A DNA stretch of 64,000 bases, from assembly GCA_943704415.1 (NCBI GenBank), contig CALSCO010000975.1, positions 26,165-90,164 of the forward strand, in the 5' to 3' direction. The notes beneath the pieces were generated by a model that worked only from the letters and a program-made list of their open reading frames with translations, ran no database searches and was not told the DNA's origin. Of this stretch, positions 1 through 11,000 are shown piece after piece; the stretch's first letter is position 1, and every line of letters begins with the position of its first letter. This stretch comes from Parvularia atlantis (lineage: Eukaryota; Opisthokonta; Rotosphaerida). The position numbers were made by a program, and so were the translations under genes.

Positions 1-1991
1 CTGCAGGCTCTCGGGGTAGTTGCTCTCGACCTTCTGGAGCTGTGTGTGTGTGTGTGTGTGTGCGCGCACGCGGTCGGTGCGACGGCGCAGCGCGGGCACG
101 CCGCACACACCAGCCCCTGGAACAGCCGCAGCGTCGGCATGTAGAATTGGCGCAGGCCGAGGCCCTCAACGTCGAACACGATCGTGATGGACGGGCGGAT
201 CTTGCCGACGCTGCCGTGCGCGCGCGCAGTGTCAGCAAAGGGCCGGATGGCTGAGCGGCGGCGTGGCGCACCGATGCTCAATCTCGGGCAGGATCACGTT
301 GCCGATCATCTCACAGCTCGACTGTGCCGCGCACAGGGGCCGTTAGCCCGCCACCAGCATGTACTCGCCTCGCACGCACGATGATCGCCGTCTCGAGCAC
401 CTCGCGCGTGATGTTTTGCCCCACGCCGCGCGCATCCGACGAGCCCTGCGCCCGCCCGGTCAGCGGGCCGCACTGCGACGCACGCCCCGCACACGCACGA
501 GCGGGAAGAGTACGAGCGGCGAGCCGTCGCGCGTCCACTTGTGGATGCACGAGCCCGAGTAATAGTTGAGCGTCTCAATGTCCCATTGGCCCGGGTTGTC
601 GGTGCCGTTTGTGTCGCCAAACACGAACCCGCTGCGGCCGTGTCACGCAACTCACACGCCTGCGTGCTCCTGCTGCGCACCGCAGCGGCACGGGCGAGCA
701 CGACGAAAAGTCAAGCTGGTCCAGGCGCCGTTCGTGGCGAAAGCGTAGGTTGTCGTCGGCCATCGTCGCCGCGGCGGCCTGGTTGCGCGCTCTGCGTCAA
801 GCCAGCGGCACGCGGGGGCCGCAGCACACGCACGACGTCGCCATCGCGCGCGCGCAGGAAGCGCAACAGGCGCTCGTCGGGCACGCGCGCAAAGCACCGC
901 CGCAGCTGCGCGACCTTGTCGATCTCCTCGTCCGTCTCGCGGAAGGCAAACTCTGACAGCGGCTGGGCGCAGCACGTCGGCAGCGCAGCAAAAGCGGCAG
1001 CGGCACACGCACGCGCAGCCGGTTGATCGGCTTGACGGCTTCGTGGTGGGCGCGCGCATGCCCGGGCACGCGCTGCTCGTGCGCGGACGTCGCCGAGCCC
1101 GCCGTCGCCTCGGTGTCGCTGTCGTCCTCCTCAGCCGAGACGTACTCGCTGCGAGCCAGTGCGCGTCAGCCACGTGTACTCACGCCGACCGCACACGCGC
1201 CTGTCGCTCTCGACCGTGGCGGCGCGCGGCCGCTGCTGCACCATCGCCGTGCTCGCGTTGCTTCGACGCGCGTGCGATCAGAGCCACGCGCGCGATGCAC
1301 GCACGCGGGCTCGCACCGCGACTCGCGCACGCCCATGCCCGGCAGCGCCCCCCCGTTCTCGACGTCATTGATGGCCGCGTAGCTGTAGTCCGAGTACTTT
1401 GGCGCGAGGGGCGGGTGGCGCGCGTGCGCGCCTGGCTTGTGTAGGTGCAGCAGCATCTCGGCCACGACGGTGACGATCGCGAGCACCTGGCACAGGTACT
1501 GCGGCGCGACGGCAAAGTCGAACAGCATCGCCTTGACGGCGAGGAAGACGATCGCGCCGACGAGGAAGACCTGCGGAGGAGCCGCGCGTTTGGTCGCCGG
1601 ACGCCAACGGGCGCGGCGCGCGTCGCCGCACCGTCACCAGCAAGCGCGGCGGGCAGCGCGTCGCGCACAGCGTCAGCAGCACGCCCTTGAGCAGCGAGAA
1701 CATCTGTGCCAGCGCGGCCCCCCCTCGGTGAGCGCCGCGTGCGCGCTCTCGACCCACCCAAAACACGGCACCCAGACGTCGAACTGCGACGTCGCGAAGC
1801 CGTACGCGCGCGTCTCGCCGTCCAGGAACACGTCGAGCGGCTCGCCGCGCGCCCCGGCCGTGCACAGGTACGCCGACGTCACGCCCGCCGCCGCCACGAC
1901 CTCGAGCGCGACGTACTGCGGACGACGCTCAGCGCGGCGTCACGGTGTGTGTGTGTGGGGGGCAGGTCACGTGCCGCACCTTCGCCGCCAT
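1..1991 (-). CDS. Sec14-like (CRAL-TRIO) lipid-transfer protein with N-terminal membrane segments, 3' partial
   Basis: Start chosen at the ATG at 1991: a 12-nt exon (MAAK) is followed by an intron and an exon beginning YVALEVVAAAG. The N-terminal part has hydrophobic stretches (around MFSLLKGVLLTLC and VFLVGAIVFLAVKAM) that look like several membrane helices. An acidic linker follows, then a CRAL-TRIO N-terminal helix region (DERLLRFLRARD) and the Sec14 lipid-binding fold, with FDVEGLGLRQFYMPTLRLFQ and VESNYPESLQ as in Sec14/SEC14L proteins. The gene runs off the left edge inside this domain. Known family role: phosphoinositide or other lipid exchange. A membrane-anchored Sec14 is inferred from the joined reading frame. 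Introns follow the window's GTGCG...CTGAC/CTAAC...CAG pattern. Its start is only 20 bp from DENND10. Confidence 0.72.
41..62. repeat. (TG)n microsatellite in an intron
   Basis: A run of TG dinucleotides. On the minus strand it is a CA run just before the acceptor of an intron in the Sec14-like gene. Confidence 0.9.
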
Positions 1992-2011
1992 TTCCTTGCT
2001 AAGTGGTGCGT
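1992..2011. promoter_or_regulatory. 20-bp spacer between divergent start codons
   Basis: Only 20 bp separate the ATG of the Sec14-like gene from the ATG of DENND10. A CACGTG palindrome lies at 1968-1973, in the first intron of the minus-strand gene. Core promoter signals must sit inside the transcribed regions. Start codons are inferred, not proven. Confidence 0.55.
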
Positions 2012-3581
2012 ATGGATCTCGTTGCTCTCGCGCTGGTCGAGCGGGACCGCAACGCCGACGTCCTGGTGGTGCGCCGCGCGGCGCGCCGCGCGTGCTGCGC
2101 GTGCCCGTTGACGTGCCATGCGGCAGACGTGGTCGTACCCGCTGCTGCCCGAGGGCTGCGACGCGGCCGTGCTGCCCAAGATGGCCCTCGGCGACCCGGC
2201 TGTGCCGCCGCCGCCGTTCCTCTTCCTGCGCCACAAGGAGCTGTGGGTCTACGCCGTCACGACGACCGCGACGCCCTTCCCGGGCCTGCCGAAAGTGCGC
2301 CGCCGGCCGTGCGCGCGCACGCTTTGCTCACGGCCGGCCGCGCAGATCAGCGCCGCGTCCACCATCCTCTTCGCGAAGGCGCGCCGCGCCGCTCGCCCCC
2401 GCACAGAGATGCGCTCTGACCGCGCGATCTCGCACCGCGCAAACTCGCAGAACTTCAACCCGGAAAAGTACCGGGACCTCGCGACCAAGCTGCTGGCGGT
2501 GCACACGGCCTCGGGCGCGCCGCCGCGCGTGCTGCAGGCGTACCTCGCCGTGATGGCGCGCGGCGCGCACGACTTTGGCGGGTCGCTCGGGCCGTTCGCG
2601 CTGGGCGACTACGACGACCGGCGCGCTCTGACGATGGTTGGGCTGAAGGGTGCGCGAGGGTGATGGCGACAGGGGCGCGCGCGGCCCAACACGCGCGCGC
2701 GCTGGCAGACCTCATCAGCTCGTTCAAGACCGAGAGCATCCTGATCTATAACGCCGTGCTGCTCAAGAAGCGCATCGTCGTGTACTCGGCCAGCGTCGAG
2801 CGGCTGCAGCAGGCGACGCGGTGCGCGCGTGGTGGCGGCGCGGATCGATCTGTCCGGCTCACGCGTCCCGCTGGCAGCACCTTGCCAGCGCTCGCCTGGC
2901 ACCGCCAAAACTGGGCGCTCGTGCGCCCGTACGTGCTCTGGAACGACACGGAGCTGCAGGTGCGCGCGTGCGTCGTCGCCCGTGGCAGCAAGGCGATGAC
3001 CGTCTCGCACGCGCATGCGCATGCAGGAGCTGAGCACGCTCGGTGTGTACATTGCGGGCTTCACCGACCGGTCGATCGAGAACCGCGAGGACCTTTACGA
3101 CCTGTTCCTGGACGGTGCGCGGCCCGCTGTCTTCCTGGCCCTTGCTGACGGACGCGCGCGCACGGCAGTCGATGACAGCACCGCGATCGTCGCGCAGCAG
3201 GCCAAGGGTGCGTCGCGCGGGCGTCGTGCGGCGTGCGCCTGACAGAGTGGCCAGGCGACTTCATGATGGGCAAGGCGCACAAGGAGCTGGTGCAGTTCCT
3301 GATCGCGACCGCGCAGGACGCCGAGAACAACAGCGAGGGGCAGCTGATCAAGGTGCGGGCACCGCCGCGTGCGCGCGAGAGCCTGTGGCCCATGCTCGCT
3401 CGCGCACGCGGCACAGGCCATCTCGCAGCGGACAAAGCAGTTTGTGACGACGCTCGACGAGCTCACGGACGCCGCGACGGGCCGCGTCACGGTCGAGGCC
3501 ATCAAGGCCAAGGAGATGCCCACGGCCATGTCGCGCTTCTACTGGAACCTGGCGCTGGCCGAGGACCGCGCCAGCCTATGA
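2012..3581 (+). CDS. DENND10: DENN domain-containing protein 10 (FAM45-like)
   Basis: Exon 1 encodes [19 protein letters not shown], and the intron ends just before [10 protein letters not shown]. Later exons carry family landmarks: [72 protein letters not shown] followed by EDLYDLFLD, and a C-terminal helical tail ending [12 protein letters not shown]. These match the divergent DENN protein DENND10/FAM45A from start to end, so the gene looks complete. The family acts in late-endosome homeostasis and Rab regulation; that role is carried over from animals. At least six short introns. Start chosen because it matches the conserved MxLxxxLVExD opening. Confidence 0.85.
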
Positions 3582-3755
3582 GCGCGACCCCCTCCGCGCG
3601 CGCGTGTGTGTGTTGCACGCGTGCGTGTTCGCCATCGGTCGTCTCTGCAGCCCCACGTGCGTACAAACAGGCGCGGCGCGGGCCAGGAAAAGAGAGAGAG
3701 AGAGAGAGGACGGTCGGGCCGCCGCGCGCGGGTCTGGGTTCGCTGGGCACGACGC
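3582..3755. other. Convergent intergenic region with GA repeat
   Basis: This lies between the DENND10 stop and the uL23 stop. It holds an AG dinucleotide run (about 3690-3708) and GC-rich sequence. I see no ORF, tRNA or clear polyadenylation signal. Confidence 0.6.
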
Positions 3756-4844
3756 TTAGATGATGCCGATCTGCGCGCGCGGGCGTGAGCGCTGCGATCC
3801 GGCCGCGCGCATGAGGGCGCACCTTGCTAGCCACGTCGGTCGCCTCCTGGTCAGGCGACAGGCGCACGTACGCCTTCTTTTTCCCGTCGGGCCGGATGAG
3901 CGTGTTGATCTTGGCCGCCTTGATCTCGTACAGGCCCTTGACCGCGAGCTTGATCTGGTTCTTGTTTGCCCGGGGGTCGCACAGGAAGACGAGCGTGTTG
4001 TTCTCCTCGATCTTCTTGATGGCCGTCTCGGTCGTGAGCGGGTGCTTGACCACCGAGAACTTGTCCAGCTTGGGCTTGGCGGGCGCTGCGACGGGCAGCG
4101 GTCAGCGGCCTGGCCGCACACAACGCGATCAAAGCGCACCAGAGTGGCGCAGGTACTTGGGCTTGCGCGGCAGGGCCAGCGTCTTCGGGCGGCGGAAGGT
4201 GACCGACGTGCGCAGCTTGCGGTGCGCTTTCGTGTGCACGCCCTGCGTCGTCGCCTTCTTGGCCTTGAGCGCCTTGTCGGTGGCGGCCTGGGGACGGACG
4301 GGCGAGCGCGTCAGCGCACGGCACATGGGGCGCAGCCCGTCGCCCGCACCTTCTTCGGGTCCTTGCTCACCGCCTTGCCAACGGCCTTGCCAGCTGCCTT
4401 GCCAGCAGCCTTGCCTGCTGCCTTGCCCGCTGCCTTGCCCGCTGCCGGCGCGGCCGACGACGACGACGCTGCGGCAGCGGCCGGCGCGGCGGCCTTCTTC
4501 TCGTCTGCGCGGCGCGCGAGTTCAGCGGCACTGCACAAGGGAGCAGCAGCAACAGCAGCAGCAGCAACAGCAGCAGCAGCAACAGCAGCGAGAGCAGAGA
4601 CAGCAGCGGGTCCGTCAGCCGCCGTAGAACGGGGCTCACAGGTTGTCCTCACGCGTTGTTCGGAACAGGTCTGTGTGAATTCTCGACTCATCAACCGGAG
4701 CCCGCTGGCCTCCACGGCCGCCGCCGCCCCGCCGCACGTGGCCCCATGCGGCGGCACGCGACGAGAGGCGCAGAGACAGAAAGAGGAGGGCGGAGCGGGG
4801 GCGCAGAGTGCGAATGCGGCCCACGCACCCTTCTTCGGTGCCAT
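3756..4844 (-). CDS. RPL23A: 60S ribosomal protein uL23 (L23a) with lysine/alanine-rich N-terminal extension
   Basis: The C-terminal exons are near-canonical uL23: [70 protein letters not shown], ending IGII. The protein binds 25S/28S rRNA at the peptide exit tunnel and forms part of the docking site for SRP and nascent-chain factors. Exon 1 is only MAPKK plus one base. A 324-nt intron (4505-4828) follows, and the phase joins to DEKKAAAP. The extension then runs through five or six AGKA-type repeats (4345-4450), similar in flavour to the histone H1-like extensions of some animal ribosomal proteins. The start lies 168 bp from RPA2, so two ribosome-biogenesis genes share one promoter region. 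Confidence 0.93.
4542..4607. repeat. Interrupted CAG/CTG tract in the first intron of RPL23A
   Basis: CAG triplets broken by CAA and CGA. They read in all frames but are placed in the intron because the phase-correct splice joins MAPKK to DEKK, using the acceptor at 4505. Confidence 0.75.
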
Positions 4845-5012
4845 CGGCTCGGTTCCCTCGGTTCCGGGGCGGCGACCTGCGGCGCATCGTGGCGCGTGAG
4901 CCATCCGTGCGCAGCGCGCGCCCATCCACCGCATCCGCATGCTTGCGGCGGGCAGATGCGTGCGCGCGCGCGCGAGACGGCGCGACGTGGGTTCGCGAGC
5001 GTGTGTGGGAAA
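4845..5012. promoter_or_regulatory. Shared divergent promoter of RPL23A and RPA2
   Basis: 168 bp between two start codons that point away from each other, GC-rich, with no TATA box that I can see. A CACGTG lies at 4735-4740 inside the RPL23A intron. Coupling a ribosomal protein with a Pol I subunit would suit joint control, which is inference. Confidence 0.5.
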
Positions 5013-8000
5013 ATGCCTACGGATCCGTTAGCACTTGACTGGTGAGTGCGGTGCATGCTCACTCGTGTTTCGTCCGCGCGTCGCCCACATGGCCAGCATG
5101 GCCGCGACGGCCGCGTTCGACACGCTGCGCCGGCAGCGCGAGGCCGTGGGGCTGGCTGGCGAGCAGAACGCAAACCTGCAGGTGCCGTGCGCGCGCACGC
5201 GTGTGCGGGCTGAGTGCGTGCGCCGCGCTGCAGAAGCTGATCCGGCCGCACATCGAGTCGTTCAACTACATGCTCGACTACGGCCTCGCCCGGCTCATCG
5301 AGGGCCTGGACAAGCGCGACGTGGCCGACGCGAGCGGCAACCGGCTCAAGTGTGCGTGGGCCCACATGCTGCGGCGCACGTGAGCTCACCGGCCGCGCGC
5401 GCAGTCTGGATCCGCAGCATCGAGGTCGGCAAGCCTATGCTGCCCGACCGCGTCAAGGCCGCCACCAAGCTCATCTACCCGGGCGAGTGCCGCGAGCGCG
5501 GCGTGACGTACAAGGGCCGCATGTCGATTGAGCTGTGCTACTCGGTCAACGACGGGCCCGTGCACACCGACACGCGCATGATCGGCCACATGCCCGTCAT
5601 GGTCAAGTCCAAGGTGCGAGCGTGCTCGCATCACGTGCGCACGCGCGGACGCACGCCGCCGCGCAGCGCTGCAACCTGCACGGCCTCAAGCCCAAGCAGC
5701 TCGTGCGCCGCCACGAGGACACAGAGGAGCTGGGCGGGTACTTTGTCTGCAACGGCATCGAGAAGCTCATCCGCCTCCTGATTGTGCCGCGGCGGCACCA
5801 GGTGCGTCATCGTCGCGCGCCTGCCGCTCTGCCGCTCGGGCCAACCGGTCGGCCGCGCAGATCCTCGCCATCACGCGCTCGTCGTTCGCGCGGCGCGGGC
5901 CCAACTACTCGAACCACGGCGCGAGCATTCGCTGCGTGCGCCCGGACCAGTCGGCGCAGGTGCCGCGCGACCCGTGGCGCGCACACCCCGTGCTGACAAC
6001 CCTCCCAGACAATCACCGTGCACTACCTCAACGACGGCGACTGTACGCTGCGCTTCTCGTTCCGCAAGCGCGAGTACATCATCCCCGTCGTGCTCGTGCT
6101 CAAGGCGCGACGTCGCCGCCACGCCGTCCACCGATGTGCTAACGGCGCGCGGTGCAGGCACTCGTCAGCACAAGCGACCGCGACATCTACGAGGCCATCG
6201 TGCAGAACAACTACGCCAACACGTTCCTGACGGAGCGCATCGAGGCGATGCTGTCCAAGGCCAAGACGTTTGCACTACACACACGCGAGCAGATCCTCGC
6301 GTACATCGGTGCGCACACGCGCGCGCACGCGCTGGTGCCCCACTGGCCCGCGCTCGACTGACGCCTAGGCAGGCTCGCGCTTCTCGGTCGTGCTCAACCT
6401 GTCCGACACGCTGACGGACGTGCAGCTGGGCGAGGAGCTGCTGCGGCGGATCGTGTTTGTGCACCTGGACAACGCGCAGGACAAGTTCAACCTGCTCGTG
6501 TGCGTGCGCGCGGTGTGCGCGTGCGTGCGCGAGCCCGCAGCTCATGTGTGTTGCGCGCCGCGCAGGTGCATGATCCAGAAGCTGATGGCCCTCGTCGCGG
6601 GCGACTGCGCGCCCGACAACCCCGACTCGGCCATGAACCACGAGATCCTGCTGCCGGGCCACCTGTTCCAGATGTTTGTCAAGGTCTGGCCCGTGTCGAG
6701 GCGCTGCGTCAGCCTGCCGCTCACGACGGCGACCCGCAGGAGAAGCTGGACGACTTCCTGGCGGCGATCCGCGCGCAGATCGCCAAGGAGGTCCGCGATA
6801 CGCCGTCGTCCGCCAACCTGTTTGACCGTGAGCGCAACCGCGGCGAGCCGCTGCACGCGCAGCGCTGACGCTCGCGCGCGCCGCACAGTCAACTACATCA
6901 AGCGCACCGTCACCAAGATCAACTCGGACGTCGGCCGCAAGCTCGAGTACCTGCTGGCGACGGGCAACCTCGTCACGCTGTCGGGCCTTGATCTGCAACA
7001 GGTGCGTCGCATGTGGCTGCGCCGCACTGTGCCCGTCGCTGATCGCTTGTTCAGGTGTCGGGCTACACGATCGTCGGCGAGAAGCTCAACTTCCTGCGCT
7101 ACCTGTCGCACTTCCGCTCGGTGCACCGCGGCGCGTTCTTTGCCGAGATCCGCACAACCACCGTGCGCAAGCTGCTGCCCGAGTCGTGGGGTGCAGCGTC
7201 GCGCCCGCGTTGCCCGCCCGCTGCTGACAGGCCGCGCGTCGCAGGCTTCCTCTGCCCCGTGCACACACCCGACGGCGCCCCCTGCGGCCTGCTGAACCAC
7301 CTCACGCACGTGTGCGAGGTCATCAACGAGGAGGCCGACACCGCGGTGCTGCCCGGCGTGCTAGTCTCGCTCGGGCTCACGCCTATCGGCTCGGGCGCGT
7401 TTGAGCCGCATCACCTGCCGGTGCTGCTCGACGGCCGCGTCGTGGGCCGCTGCACGGCGGCGACGGCGCAGAAGATCGCCGCGCAGCTGCGCGTGCTCAA
7501 GGTGCGTCGGGCGGCGTTGCCGGCATCACGGACAATGCTGACGACGCGGTGCGTGCGCGCGCGCTCTTGCAGTGCAGTCGCGCCGTGGGCGTGCCACAGT
7601 CGCTCGAGATCGGCCTGGTGCCGCCGTCGCAGGCACGTGCTGGCCGTGCGTCTGCGTACCACGGGCTGCCTGCGTGACGTCGCGCGTGCTCGCAGGGTGG
7701 CGGGTTTGCCGGCCTGTTTCTGTTTGCGGGCGTCGCGCGCATGATGCGCCCGGTGCGCAACCTCGCACTGGACGCGGTGGAGCTCGTGGGGTCGTTCGAG
7801 CAGGTGCGCTGTGCGGTGCCGTCGCGCGCGCGGGCTGCCTGACGAGAGTGCGCATGACGGCCAGGTGTACATGGACATCGCGTGCCTGCCGCAGGACGTG
7901 CACACGGGCGTGACGACGCACATCGAGCTCTCGCCCGTCAACATGCTCTCGGTCGTGGCCAACATCACGCCGTTCTCCGACTTCAACCAGAGCCCGCGCA

Positions 8001-11000
8001 ACATGTACCAGGTGCGGCAAGCGCGGCCGCTCGCCCGCAAAGCGCGCTGACCGTGGGCCGCGCAGTGCGTCAGCGCCGACCACGACGTGCTCACGCGCGA
8101 CGGCTGGCGCTCGATTACGCACGTGACCGTGGGCGACGAGGTGCTCACGTTCAACGCGGCGACCGAGGCGCAGGAGTGGCAGGCCGTCAGCGCCGTGCTG
8201 AACGAGCCATGCGCCGAGACGTGGTACCGCCTGCGCAGCGACAAAATGGACGCCGTCGTGACCGATGACCACCGCTGGCTCGTCAACACGCGCGACGAGC
8301 GCACGACATGGCGTTTCGTCAACACGAAGGACCTGCGCGAGGGCCGCGCCGAGCCGAGACGCATTAAAGGCGTGCGCAAGAGTCAGTGGGATGGCGGCGT
8401 GCACCGCAACCACTCGGCGCCGCTCGTCGGCCGCAACGCGAGCGCGCTGCACGGCTTTGACGGTGCAAGCTTCCTCTCGGCGGCGTTCCGCGCGGACGAG
8501 CGCACCAACCTCGACTTTTGCCGCCTCGTGGGCCTGTTCCTCGGCGCGGGCGCCCTGGATGAGGGGCGATGCACCGCTCTGCTGCAGCCGCTGAGCGCAC
8601 ACGATCACGCGGGCTACGCCGAGGAGCTGCTGCGGCGCCTGCAAGACGCGCTGCCTGAGGTCTTTGCGGCGACGGCGCACGTGCGGCAAGACAAGGGCGC
8701 GACCGTGCTCTGCCTCCAGTCGCGCGAGCTGCACGACTTTCTGGCGCCGATGGCGCACGGACCCGCCGGCTTTGACCCGTCGTCGCCCGACGCCGTGCGG
8801 GCGTACGACGCCTCGGTCTGGTACCGCCGTGCCCGTGACAGCTCGAGCGACGTGGCTGGCGCCGACGCCAGCTGGACATTCACGCGCCGCTGGCTGTTCT
8901 ACCCGTGGCGCATGCTGCTCTCGCGCGACCAGGCGCGCGCGCTGCTCGAGGGCTTCATGGCCGCGTGCGGCGACATTGACGAGGTCGTCGCGGCGCGGCG
9001 CGGCTCGCAGCTACCGGTGCCGCTGATCAACCGCGGGCGCGTGATGGGCGTCTGTGCAAGCCTCCCGCTCGTCAACGACCTGTGCGCCGTGGCGCTGCTC
9101 GCCGAGGGCCGGCCAAGGGTGCACGCCAAATGCGAGGCGGCCGAGACGGGCGCGAGGTGGACGCTCGCGGTCTCGTTCGACGACAGCGAGCTATACGCGG
9201 CCCTGCCACAGCCCCAGGCCTACGTCAACCCGGCCGACGACGGCCGCAAGTACTGCCTGTCCGTGCCGGCGCAGAACTTCCTCGCGCGGCGCAAGACACT
9301 CTGGGGCCCCGACGGTGCCGCGCTCGACTGCAGCCAGTCGCCGTTCTTCACTGGCAACTGCCAGATGGGCAAGCAGTCGATGGGCACGCCGACGCACTCG
9401 TACCCGTACCGCGCCGACAACAAGCTGTACCGGCTGCTCTTCCCGCAGTCGTGTGTGGCCAGCGAGCAGCACGAACGGTCGCTGACATGCGTGCACAGGC
9501 CCGTTGTGCGCCCGGCCCTCTACGACCACTACGGCTTCGACAACTACCCCAACGGCATGAACGCAGTGGTCGCCGTGATCGCGTACACGGGCTATGACAT
9601 GGAGGACGCGATGGTGCGCGCGCGCGCACGCGCGAAGTCAACCGTGCGGTCGCATGTGCTGACGGCCTCGCCCACCGCAGATCCTCAACAAGTCGGCCTT
9701 TGAACGCGGCTTTGGCAACGGCATGATCTACAAGACCGAGATTGCCGACCTGTCCAAGTACCGCAAGAAGGGCGAGCCGATCCACCACCGTTTCGGGATC
9801 AAGGACCGGCGTGAGGTCCGCGGCAAGCTCGACTCAGACGGACTTCCGTGCGTTGCGGGTCGTTGCGTGTGCGCGGCCGCCGTTGAACTCTCTTGTGCAG
9901 CTTTGTCGGCACGCGCCTTGAGGACGGCGACCCGCTGTACAGCGTGCTCGACGAGACGACGGGCATCTGCCGCATCGAGCGCTACAAGAGTCCCGACCCG
10001 GCGTACGTGGAGCAAGTGCGGCTGATCGGTAGCCGACCGCTGCATCAGTGTGTGTGTGTGCGCGCACGTTGACCTGAGCGGGGCGCAGGCAACGACAGCG
10101 GCGACGAGATGCTGCAGAAGATCGCGATCACGCTCAGAATACCGCGCCAGCCGACCATTGGCGACAAATTCTCGTCCCGCCACGGGCAGAAGGGCGTGTG
10201 CAGCATCAAGTGGCCCGCGGTCGACATGCCCTTCAGCGAGTCGGGCATGATGCCGGACGTGATCATCAACCCGAACGCGTTCCCCTCGCGCATGACCATC
10301 GGCATGCTCGTTGAGAGCATGGCGGGCAAGGCCGGGGCGCTGCACGCGCTGTGCCAGGATGCGACGCCGTTCAAGTGCGCCGGGCAGCGCGCCCGCACGC
10401 GCCGCATGTGTGGCTGACGCCGGCCTGCGCAGGTTCAATGAGAAGCACCGCGCGGTCGACTACTTTGGTGAGCAGCTGCGCGCGGCGGGGTACAACTACT
10501 ACGGCAACGAGCCCATGTACAGGTGTGCCGCGCGACTGCCCTGGTCGGGCTGCGCCGCGCTGACGTCGGTCGATGTCGCGCGCACCAGCGGCATCACGGG
10601 CACCGAGTTTCACGCCGACATCTACCTGGGCGTGGTGTACTACCAGCGCCTGCGGCACATGGTCTCGGACAAGTTCCAGGTCCGCACGACCGGCCCCGTG
10701 CACAACCTGACGCAGCAGCCCGTCAAGGTGCGCCCGCCGTGCCCGCGCGCCGTGCGCGCCGTAGCCTCAGCCGCCCGCGCGCCGCTCCAGGGCCGCAAGC
10801 GCGCTGGCGGCATCCGCTTTGGCGAGATGGAGCGCGACTCGCTGCTCGCGCACGGCGTGTCGTTCATGCTGCAGGACCGCCTGATGAACAACTCGGATTA
10901 CTCGCAGGTGCGGCGTGTGTGCGCGCGCGCGCGACGGCAGGCGACGTGCGGCTGACGTCCCGCGCGCCGCAGACGCACGTGTGCCGCCTGTGCGGCTCGC

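Noticed and set aside
8087-9703. Long single ORF as a separate gene within RPA2
   Set aside because: Its first part is the intein and its end runs on through conserved RPA2 sequence (CQMGKQ...) into introns. It belongs to one precursor protein.
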